NCBI GenBank assembly: GCA_016795485.1
Contig: JAEUHM010000033.1
Location: forward strand, 1 to 64,000
DNA: 64,000 bases
Direction of reading: 5' to 3'
Source of the DNA: Verrucomicrobiaceae bacterium
GTDB lineage: Bacteria > Verrucomicrobiota > Verrucomicrobiia > Verrucomicrobiales > Verrucomicrobiaceae
This document shows positions 27,460 to 35,500 of the stretch, one piece after another; position 1 is the first letter of the stretch; each line of letters opens with the position of its first letter. The position numbers were made by a program, and so were the translations under genes. Under the pieces are notes generated by a model. It saw only the letters and a program-made list of their open reading frames with translations, did not search any database and was not told the origin of the DNA.

Positions 27460-27612
27460 ATGTCCCAGCACAGCAGTCTCCGTTCCGCCTCATCCGTTGG
27501 CTCAAAGCGCAGCGTTTTGAAGCGTGGTGAGCGCATCAAGCTGATGAAGGCCCGTGGTCAGTGGACTCCAGGCCGTCTCCTTACCAATCTGCCAAAAACC
27601 AAGCCGGAGTAA
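27460..27612 (+). CDS. Small basic protein of the Chlamydiae/Verrucomicrobia type
   Basis: A 50-residue, strongly basic protein beginning MSQHSSLRSASSVGSKRSVL and ending in NLPKTKPE, with the motif KRGERIKLMKARGQW in the middle. About 13 Lys/Arg and only two Glu give a high charge. From memory this matches a family of ~50-residue basic proteins confined to Chlamydiae, Verrucomicrobia and close relatives, probably associated with nucleic acid or the ribosome. It ends 17 bp before the pseudouridine synthase start, which supports an RNA-related role. A run of six T precedes the start; no Shine-Dalgarno is evident. Confidence 0.8.
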   Translation: MSQHSSLRSASSVGSKRSVLKRGERIKLMKARGQWTPGRLLTNLPKTKPE

Positions 27613-27629
27613 TCCTGGCTGGCGCTTTC

Positions 27630-28610
27630 GTGCGGCTAAATCGTTATCTCAGCCTGTGTGGGCTCGGTTCTAGACGGGGATCTGAAGATCTCATTCGGGA
27701 GGGCCGTGTTTCGATCAATGGCGCGGTCGTCAAAGACCTAGCCACCCAAGTCAAAGACACGGACGAAGTGATCGTCGATGGCCGGGCCGTGCGTCCGGCA
27801 AAGGGTGTGGTCCTGGTGTTGCATAAGCCCAAGGGCTACCTCTGCACCCGTGAGGACACGCATGACCGTGCTACCATTTATAACCTGTTGCCTGCCAAGT
27901 ATCAGAGCCTGCATCATGTTGGCAGGCTGGACAAAGACAGTGAGGGTCTCATCCTGCTGACCAATCGCGGAGATTTGTCCCATCGCTTGCTCCACCCCAG
28001 TGAAGGAGTGGAGAAGGAATACGAAGTGCGTCTGGAGACTGAGTTCAACAGCGAGCACATCCCCAAAATGATCCACGGGGTGATGACCGCAGAGGGCTTT
28101 GCTCGCGCTGAGCGTGTCTTTGCTGAGAACCCGTGGAAAATACACGTCGTGCTGAAGCAGGGGCTCAAGCGTCAGATCCGACTCATGTTTTATGAGATCG
28201 GCTATGAAGTGGAGAGACTCGTGCGTGTGCGCATCGGTGGTCTGAAACTTTATGGACTTCCCAAGGGCGGCTGGAAAGAGCTGACTGAGTCAGAAGTAGA
28301 GCGCTATTTCTTCCACCACAAGCCTGAGCGCCGTCCACGTCCTGATGCGCCCCAGTCTGGTGGCGCTGAGGAGCCGCTGGCACCGCGCAAGAGCCTCCTT
28401 CGTGAGCGGACAGGTCCGCGCAAACGTGGCCCTGGCACCGGCGGCAAATCCGCTGGCCCAGGAAAGCCCTCCGGTCCTGGAAAGTCCTTCGGTGAAGGCG
28501 CACGGAAGCGCTATGCGGATAAGCATGGCCCTCGGCGGCCGGGTGGCCCTAGCTCTAGGCAGAAGCCACCCTCAAGGGGAAATCGGCGCGGCGGAAGACG
28601 ACCGGAGTAG
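27630..28610 (+). CDS. RsuA/RluB-family pseudouridine synthase with basic tail
   Basis: A 326-residue protein starting at GTG 27630 (VRLNRYLSLCGLGSRRG), which begins an S4 RNA-binding domain (~1-60); the open frame begins upstream but overlaps the small basic gene. The catalytic domain has HHVGRLDKDSEGLILLTNRG with catalytic Asp101, and LKQGLKRQIRLMFYEIGYEV. It converts uridine to pseudouridine in rRNA, most likely 23S. The last ~90 residues are a Gly/Pro/Arg/Lys-rich disordered extension (for example RKRGPGTGGKSAGPGKP), probably a further RNA-binding tail. Its 3' end overlaps the convergent lipid kinase gene by 56 bp, and the overlap falls entirely in this tail. Confidence 0.9.
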   Translation: MRLNRYLSLCGLGSRRGSEDLIREGRVSINGAVVKDLATQVKDTDEVIVDGRAVRPAKGVVLVLHKPKGYLCTREDTHDRATIYNLLPAKYQSLHHVGRLDKDSEGLILLTNRGDLSHRLLHPSEGVEKEYEVRLETEFNSEHIPKMIHGVMTAEGFARAERVFAENPWKIHVVLKQGLKRQIRLMFYEIGYEVERLVRVRIGGLKLYGLPKGGWKELTESEVERYFFHHKPERRPRPDAPQSGGAEEPLAPRKSLLRERTGPRKRGPGTGGKSAGPGKPSGPGKSFGEGARKRYADKHGPRRPGGPSSRQKPPSRGNRRGGRRPE

Positions 28611-29457
28611 CGCCGGACAGCTCGCCGTCCACTTCCACCGCCACTTGCGTGCTGCTTCGGATGGTGATGGCAGGCACCCGCAGATAGTCCAGGTGCTCGC
28701 TGCAAGCGAAGTTCCCTATCAGCACACTGCGCACCAGTTCGGCAAACTGTAGCACACCCACCGATGCGTCTCGGAACACAATCACGTCTAGGAGGCCGTC
28801 ACTGACATCTGCCTGCGTGAAGACTTTGAACGGCCCGCCATAGCGTTTGCCATTGCCGAGCAATGCCAGTGCGCCGTAGTGCTTCTCGCCGCTAGGCACT
28901 TCCATTTCCAGGATGGGCGAGGGCCGCCCCAACACCTGGAGAGCGGATATCCCATACGCGGCAGGCCCAAAGCGGTTCTTCAGCGCACTCGTCGTGCTCT
29001 TTACGATCTCGGCATCTGCTCCAACGCCTGCGAGTTGCAGGAAGTAACGATCATTGGCCATCCACAAGTCGATCTGCCGGGCTTTTCCGGCTGTGATTGC
29101 CTTCCATGGAGACACAAAATCACGACGGCTCTTGAATCCAAGCTCGCAGGCAAAGACATTCATCGTGCCTGCAGGCAGCGTTCCTAGTGCGGTGTGCGTT
29201 GTTGGGTCGGGGCGCTTGGCATTGGCACGGCACAGGCCCTGGAGCACTTCATTCACCGTTCCATCGCCACCTGCGGCCACCACCACGTCCGCGCCATCCG
29301 TTGCGAGTGACTCTGCCAGCTCCGTAGCATGTCCCACCGCCTCCGTGAGATGGATCTCCGCCGCAGGGCGCAAGGCACGCACCTTGTCCACCAAACCACC
29401 CGCACGCATGGAGCGCGCGGCGGGATTCATGATCACCACGATGCGATTCCACCCCAT
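28555..29457 (-). CDS. Diacylglycerol/lipid kinase family protein
   Basis: A 300-residue protein of the DagK/YegS/sphingosine-kinase fold. The nucleotide-binding motif VVAAGGDGTVNEVLQGL contains GGDGT at residues 63-67; NPAARS near the N-terminus and LGTLPAGTMNVFA with the GxxPxGTxNxFA signature are also present. Members phosphorylate diacylglycerol or related lipids with ATP; some act on other lipids. No signal peptide or membrane segment is seen. It starts 3 bp after the dCMP deaminase stop codon and is likely cotranscribed with it. Its 3' end overlaps the tail of the convergent pseudouridine synthase gene. Confidence 0.9.
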   Translation of the reverse strand: MGWNRIVVIMNPAARSMRAGGLVDKVRALRPAAEIHLTEAVGHATELAESLATDGADVVVAAGGDGTVNEVLQGLCRANAKRPDPTTHTALGTLPAGTMNVFACELGFKSRRDFVSPWKAITAGKARQIDLWMANDRYFLQLAGVGADAEIVKSTTSALKNRFGPAAYGISALQVLGRPSPILEMEVPSGEKHYGALALLGNGKRYGGPFKVFTQADVSDGLLDVIVFRDASVGVLQFAELVRSVLIGNFACSEHLDYLRVPAITIRSSTQVAVEVDGELSGATPVVFRRADFPLRVASA

Positions 29458-29460
29458 GAC

Positions 29461-29925
29461 TCAGGTCGGTTCGGTGATGATCAATGGATAGTCCGTGAGT
29501 TGGACGAGCTTCACTGAGTAAAGGTCCGCAATTGCATCCGCTTCCGAAGACTCGTAGTCCTCTCTGAAGTAGATCTCCTCCACGCCGTAGGCGCACAGCA
29601 TCTGCATGCAACTCGTGCATGGCTTTGTGGTGCAGGCGACCAAGCGCACGTTGCCACGAGTGAACAAGCTACAAAGATTCACCTCCGCGTGGATCATGTA
29701 TTTGCGGCGGTCATCGCGATTAGCCCAGAACTCCGGGGACGCATTGAACTTGGGGGCAAGGCCATTGTAAGCCGTGCCGATCACGCGATTGGAAAAATCA
29801 AACGCCACCGCCCCTACCTTGCGGAACGGGTCCTCGGAGCGCAAGCTGGCCACATGCGCCAGCGCCATCGCGTATTGCGGGATGGAGATACGTGCCGGGA
29901 CCGGCGGCTCATCAGGTGGAGTCAT
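29461..29925 (-). CDS. dCMP deaminase-type cytidine deaminase family protein
   Basis: A 154-residue zinc enzyme of the deoxycytidylate deaminase type. Zinc-binding and catalytic motifs are HAE (residues 79-81) and PCTSC (102-106). The substrate region FRKVGAVAFDFSNRVIGTAYNG is typical. It would convert dCMP to dUMP, feeding thymidylate synthesis. There is no separate dCTP deaminase in the window. The lipid kinase gene follows after 3 bp, but there is no obvious functional link. Confidence 0.88.
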   Translation of the reverse strand: MTPPDEPPVPARISIPQYAMALAHVASLRSEDPFRKVGAVAFDFSNRVIGTAYNGLAPKFNASPEFWANRDDRRKYMIHAEVNLCSLFTRGNVRLVACTTKPCTSCMQMLCAYGVEEIYFREDYESSEADAIADLYSVKLVQLTDYPLIITEPT

Positions 29926-30032
29926 CCCTCACTGCTGGCTGAGACCATGGCGATGTTCAACCATCTGTTTTATCCGTGTGCCCATCCGTTTGGCAGGCCA
30001 GAGGCTCTGCCCCCACGTGCACTCGCCAGCGA

Positions 30033-31553
30033 TTACTTCCTCCACTGGTACATCCACCGCTCAGATACCGCTTTCTTCTCGCGATCTTTCAGCTCGCAAG
30101 TCAGTTCCAGCAGTTTAGTAGCCTCGGGGATGTCCAACTTGAAGAAAGCACGCCAGCCGCCCGTCTCCGGGTTCTTCATCGCACGTGCATCCAGAAGCTT
30201 GGCTTCACCACCATTGATCGTCACGGCCACGTTAGGCACACCTTCTTTGTTCAGCGCGGCTGCGGGTACTTTTCCCTCGGTAAAGTCCACCACATAGAGA
30301 TGATCATCCGAGTCCATCACTAAACCTCTGCGTGTGGCGATCACTCGGGCCAAATCCGGCACGATGTGTTGGTCCAGCCACTGCAGGCGATAGCTAAAGC
30401 TCAGCGGCTCCGTCGTTGTAGGCTTCTTCTCAGGCTCATAGAACGCCACGATGTTATCCCAGGTCTCCTCGCCCGTGGGAATCTCCACCAGCGTCACCTT
30501 ACCTTTGTCAAAGCCCGTGATCGGCTCCACCCATACAGCGGGTCGGCGGTGATACACCGCCTCCAGGTCCTCAAAGTTCTTGAACTCACGATCCCGTTCG
30601 GCCAGTCCGAAACCCTTCAACCCAGGAGCCTCAAACACACTCAGCCGCAACTGCCCCGGCGTGTTATCCAGCGGACGCCACAGCGCACGCCCATCACCCA
30701 GCACGATCTCCAGTCCGTCCGAGTCATGCACCTCCGGACGGAAGTCCAGCGGCTTCGGGTGCGTGTTCTCGCCGAACCAAAACATGCTGCTAAACGGCGA
30801 GATACCCAAGCTCTTCACCGTCTTGCGCAAATAGATCGTCCCACGCACGAACATCTCCGTCGTCTTTCCAGGCATCGCCTCAAAGCTATACGCACCCACC
30901 ACGCTCGGCCCTTGCAGCAGTGCATGCACACGGAAGAACCGCTCGCCTGCCTTTGGCTCTTCAAACCAGAAATGCGTGAAGTCAGGGAACTCCTCCGGCT
31001 CACCACCTATCGTATTGACAGCTAGACCACGTGCCGAGATGCCATAGCCCAGCTCCGTCGTCACCGCGCGGAAGTAGCTCGCGCCCATGAACACCAGGAA
31101 CTCGAAGCGCCGCTTCAAGAACGAGTCCGGAGCCAGCACACGGAACCCCGCAAAGCCGTCTGGATACTTCGCCTTCTCAGGCACCTTCAATTGACCCCAG
31201 TCAAACAGCCCCGGCTCATAGGGTATAGGCGTGGTTTTGCCCCCGGCTAAGTCAAACATCCCCACCGTCTTCTTTGCCGTCCAGCCGGGATGGAAGAACT
31301 CCAACCGGTAAGTGTCATTCAGTTGCCCGAAGTGCGCCGCATTCTCCTTGAAGCGGATTTGGCGATGATCGTCATACTTCAGCCCGTCAAAGAAAGGGTC
31401 CAGCGGCTTAGAAGGCGCGGCATAAGGCTGGCTCACCAGCTTACCAGCGAGCGCTTGAAGCGATGCGTAATCCTTGACCGAAGTCGGATCAAAATCTGCC
31501 CCATGCAGGGCGGTGGCGAGGAGGGAAACAACAGCGAGACGAGAAGCCATCAT
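30033..31553 (-). CDS. opgG: Periplasmic glucan biosynthesis protein (OpgG/MdoG family)
   Basis: A 506-residue protein. I start at ATG 31553, which gives a short signal peptide (MMASRLAVVSLLATALHGA); the frame opens at 31574. Family motifs are clear: YDDHRQIRFKENAAHF, LEFFHPGW, VFMGASYFRAVTTELGYGISARGLA, SSMFWFGENTHPKPLDFRPEVHDSDGL and VEIPTGEETWDNIVAF. OpgG-type proteins act in the periplasm in the synthesis or branching of osmoregulated glucans. The partner OpgH glycosyltransferase is not in the window. The gene is a single unit, divergent from tRNA-Leu. Confidence 0.93.
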   Translation of the reverse strand: MMASRLAVVSLLATALHGADFDPTSVKDYASLQALAGKLVSQPYAAPSKPLDPFFDGLKYDDHRQIRFKENAAHFGQLNDTYRLEFFHPGWTAKKTVGMFDLAGGKTTPIPYEPGLFDWGQLKVPEKAKYPDGFAGFRVLAPDSFLKRRFEFLVFMGASYFRAVTTELGYGISARGLAVNTIGGEPEEFPDFTHFWFEEPKAGERFFRVHALLQGPSVVGAYSFEAMPGKTTEMFVRGTIYLRKTVKSLGISPFSSMFWFGENTHPKPLDFRPEVHDSDGLEIVLGDGRALWRPLDNTPGQLRLSVFEAPGLKGFGLAERDREFKNFEDLEAVYHRRPAVWVEPITGFDKGKVTLVEIPTGEETWDNIVAFYEPEKKPTTTEPLSFSYRLQWLDQHIVPDLARVIATRRGLVMDSDDHLYVVDFTEGKVPAAALNKEGVPNVAVTINGGEAKLLDARAMKNPETGGWRAFFKLDIPEATKLLELTCELKDREKKAVSERWMYQWRK

Positions 31554-31719
31554 GAGCGCCGCATCATGCAGCACAGCGTGTGCCAGTCAAACACCTTGGG
31601 TGCTGCTGCTAGCACGGAAGCAATAGGCTGCTGCCCGCATGAAACTTGTTTTTCCGGTTGAGAAGGGTGGGGAACTGGTCACCTTCTCCTCCCGCGCTTG
31701 TCTTTTGACAGCCCTACGT

Positions 31720-31804
31720 GCTCACGTGGCGGAATTGGTAGACGCGCTAGATTCAGGTTCTAGTGAGTAACATCGTGGAGGTTCGAGTCCTCTCGTGAGC
31801 ACCA
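31720..31804 (+). tRNA. tRNA-Leu (anticodon CAG)
   Basis: The acceptor stem GCTCACG (31720-31726) pairs with CGTGAGC (31794-31800), followed by discriminator A and an encoded CCA (31802-31804). The anticodon arm CTAGA-TTCAGGT-TCTAG gives anticodon CAG. The D loop (TTGGTAGACG), a class-II variable arm and the T loop (TTCGAGT) are present. The variable arm has only a weak stem. The tRNA lies 18 bp upstream of the ubiE GTG start and may be cotranscribed with it. Confidence 0.95.
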
Positions 31805-31822
31805 CGCTTCCGAAAAGAAGCT

Positions 31823-32530
31823 GTGTCCAACGTTAGTGCCGCGCGGTCAAAGCTCATGCAAGATGCTCGATTTGTAAGAAAAGCGTTTGATGGCATAGCG
31901 GGACGTTATGTGCTGACCAACCATGTATTGAGCATGGGTATCGACATCTTGTGGAGGCGAGCCACAGCGAGCCTCGTTGCTGATTGGTCGCCCAAGTGGG
32001 TGCTGGACCTCGCAACGGGAAGTGGAGACCTAGCGGCTACGATTCAAAGAGTTTGTCCGGAAGCTAAGGTACTTGGCGGAGATTTCTGCCCCCCAATGAT
32101 GGAGCACGCTAAGCAGCGGGGCCTTGAATCATTGGTAGCTGCAGATGGAATGTGTCTACCCTTTCGAGATGGAAGCTGGGACGTCGTGACTGTCGCTTTC
32201 GGGCTTCGGAACATGGCTTCGTGGCCTCAGGCACTTCGGGAGATGGCGCGGGTGATCAAACCGACTGGGCGTTTGGTGGTTCTTGATTTCTCTCTTCCGA
32301 GATCGCGTTGGTTTAGGTCAGCATATGTCTGGTACCTTGAGCGTGTAATGCCAAAAGTTGCTGGATTGATAACGGGAAAGCGTGACGCCTACGAGTATCT
32401 GTGCAAGTCCATCGAACGATTTCCCAGCGGAGAGGCTATGGTTAATTTGATGATGGAGAATGGCTTCCATTCAGCCCACGCTCGTCCGCTGTCTGGTGGT
32501 ATCGCCACCCTCTACTGGGCTATTAAGTAA
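31823..32530 (+). CDS. ubiE: Demethylmenaquinone methyltransferase (UbiE/MenG)
   Basis: A 235-residue SAM-dependent C-methyltransferase. FVRKAFDGIAGRYVLTNHVL near the N-terminus, the SAM-binding VLDLATGSGDLAATI, and later DVVTVAFGLRNMASWPQALREM and LVVLDFSLPRS match the family. It methylates demethylmenaquinone in menaquinone synthesis (or the ubiquinone precursor in organisms that have it). The GTG start at 31823 is 18 bp from the tRNA end; ATG 31856 is an alternative that still keeps the conserved N-terminus. It is convergent with the giant gene at 32539, with 8 bp between stops. Confidence 0.93.
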   Translation: MSNVSAARSKLMQDARFVRKAFDGIAGRYVLTNHVLSMGIDILWRRATASLVADWSPKWVLDLATGSGDLAATIQRVCPEAKVLGGDFCPPMMEHAKQRGLESLVAADGMCLPFRDGSWDVVTVAFGLRNMASWPQALREMARVIKPTGRLVVLDFSLPRSRWFRSAYVWYLERVMPKVAGLITGKRDAYEYLCKSIERFPSGEAMVNLMMENGFHSAHARPLSGGIATLYWAIK

Positions 32531-32538
32531 AGGATGTC

Positions 32539-35500
32539 TTAGTCGAGGTAAGCGCGGAGCCGGTAAAACGTTGGAGTAGTTCCTGTTGGCGACTCCACAA
32601 CCAGTGTCCTGATGATTCCATTGCCTTCACTTATGGTGGCGGTGCCGGTGGCCGGATTGCCATTCACGGATGTAGCGAGAGGTGTCCACGTCACAAGGTC
32701 AGGGCTGCACTCCACGATCAAGGTTACACCGCGTGCGGCACTGTTGCGTTGCGTGGTAATGCGGGCGGTGTTGCCGATGAGCTGGAACGTGAAAGGCGCG
32801 CTCGAACTGTCGGTAATGAACTCGATCAAGTTGGGGATGCCGTTGCCGTTGGCATCTTGATGAGGCGCGGCGGAAGCGGGCGGCAGGTAGGCTGTGCTCC
32901 AGGCACCGTAGCTTTCGGGGTTCGGCGCGGTGTAGAGCGTGTTCACTTCGGTTTGAGTCAAAGCGCGGCGATAGACGCGGAAGTCGTCGATCTGGCCGAT
33001 CCAGTCGTTCCAGCCGGCGCTGAGGCCGCCGATGCGCAGCAGTTCGCTCACGGAGGTGCCCGCGCCGGTGTCGAAGGTGGTGCTTTGCGTGCCGTTGTCG
33101 TAATAAACACGGGTGCGCCAGGTGCCGGCGTCGTTGAAATTCACCATCGTCACAAGGTGCCATTGACCGTCGTTGATCACGCTGGCGATCTGGCCGCCGT
33201 ATTGGTTGCCATTGATGCCCTGGAGCTGCGTCGGGGCGATCCACAGGCGGTATTGCACGCGATATGGATCACCGCCATCCTTGCTGAAGAGCGTGTTGTA
33301 GCCGCTCGCCGTCGTGCGGCACCAGAGCGAGATGGTGAAGGCATCGCCACGCGGATTGAAGTTCAGATCGGCCTGATTTGCAGGCGTGAAGTTGTTCAGG
33401 CCCGCGTTCATCGCCGCAGGGCCATACGCGCCGCCGAATCGGCCATCGCTGATCCAGTGTGCATTGTTCACGGTGGTGAGATGGTTGTTACCGCCGGTGG
33501 CGCTGTCCCACACGCGGGTGCCGCTGCCTTCATCAAAGGTGTAGTGCAGCACGAGGTCGGGATCATTCACAAAGCCGCCCACCGGCTGCGCATCGAGTGT
33601 GAGAGCTTGTGTGTCGCTACCGCTCGCATCGGTCACCTGCACGATGATGTCCGCGCGACCCGCGACGGTGGGTGTGCCGCTGAAGACACCTGCACTCGAA
33701 AGCATGATGCCCGGCGGCAAAACACCGCTCAACACGCTCCACGTCCTCGTCGAAATGCCGCCCACCGCGCTCAAAGCGGCGTTGTAGGCTTGTTCGAGCC
33801 TCGCAGACGTCAAAGTGGTCGTCGTGATGCTCAGCGGCGGATTCACCGTGACGCTCGCAGGCGTGGTGGTGACGTTTCCGACGGCATTCGAGATCGTGCA
33901 GGTGTAGCTGCCTCCATTCGCGGCCTGCATGTTCGCGATTTGCAGCTCCGCACTGTTCGTGCCGACGATGGTAACACCGCGACGCCATTCAAACGTGAAC
34001 GGCCCCGTGCCGCTCACGACGACGGCGAAGTTCAACGTGTTCCCTTCAGCCAAAATCACATTTTGAGGCTCGCTGACGATGCTCGGAGCCTGCGGCGAAG
34101 GCGCACTCGGCGCGGCGAGCGGCACGCCATTCGCATCGCGACCATCGAGCTGCGTCAAATAGGCGAGCAGGTTGTTGCGATCCGTCGTGGTGAGGTTCTG
34201 CACGAGTCGATGCGGCTGCGCTTGCGCCAAAACATCCGCATTCGCCACCAGCAGCGCATTGATCTGATGCGGCGATGGCTGCGTGCGTTGAAATTCGATC
34301 GTATTCGTCGCCCCGGCATTCAGAACGGCGCTCACCACCAGCCAGCGCCAGCCGCTGGTTTGAAAACCATTGTCCGGAAACTGCCGCTCGACCGTGACAC
34401 TCTGTGGGACGCCATTGATGATCAAATTGGCCGTGCCGCCGTTGTAGTTGCGCACATACCGAAGCGCGATGCGCGCCATGCCGCCGCTACCGCCATCGAC
34501 GTTGTTGTAGCGCACGGAGGCAGCGTTGTTCGGATCGAGATACACCGCCGCGCCTGCGAACATGCCGCGCTCTGACCCGCCGCCGCCCTCACCGGGAGTA
34601 TCCGCGTTGTTGAAGGCCGCGCCGATGTATTGCCCGCTGGCTCCCGGAGTCATCACGCCGCCCGCGTAGGCAAAAACATCACTCAGCGTCGCCGCCTGGC
34701 CGTGATGCAGATACACACGCGTCGCGTGCAGACCATGCAAAGTCGGCGTGTCGATGCCTGGCAGCGTCAAACCGAGTCGCTGCCCGCTGATCGCCGATTG
34801 CGTGCCCACATTCATGAGCGTGCTGTTCGTGAAAGAATCGCCGCTGTGGCAGGTGGCGCAGTTTTGCGCGGCGAAAACGGCCTGACCGGCCAAAGCAGCC
34901 GCGGTGAGCGTTCCGTTCGCATTTCGGTTCGGACTGCGCGGCGTGTGCTCCGGCGTCAAAGAGCTCACATACGCCGCGAGAGCATCGAGATCGGCGCTGA
35001 GACCCGTTTTGCCGCTCGCAGGACTCGGATGCTGATTCGCAAACTGCTGCGCAGTGAGGTTCAAGAAGCCCGTGCCGCCAAACGGGCCGCGGATGTCGTG
35101 CTCAAAGTCCTGCACCTCATCAAAATTCCCGCTCCAATGCACCGCGCCATGCCCCAGGCCGCTGCGACCACGCAGATCGGTGGTGCGGCGCAAACCTTCG
35201 CCGCGACCGGTGAAGTCCCACACGCGGCCATCGTGCCCGCCATCGATGTGGCACGTCGCGCAGGAGATGTAGCTGTCGGCGCTCATGCGAGGATCGGCGG
35301 CATTGTAGAAGATGCGTTTGCCGTTCAAAACAGGCGCGGTGAGCAGCTCGGTGGTCACCGCGTTCGTCGTCGCGATGAGCGGCAGCGAGGTTTGATTTTG
35401 ATTCAAGAGCGGCGCGGCATTCAAAACGGTCACGCTGCGGCCCATGAAGTCCTGCGTGAAGAGCCGACTCGATGCCGCATCGATCAATACACCCTGCGGA

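Noticed and set aside
31720..31804. tRNA-Leu as an integration site of a mobile element
   Set aside because: No integrase, no direct repeat of the tRNA 3' end and no phage genes were seen nearby; the following gene is housekeeping ubiE.
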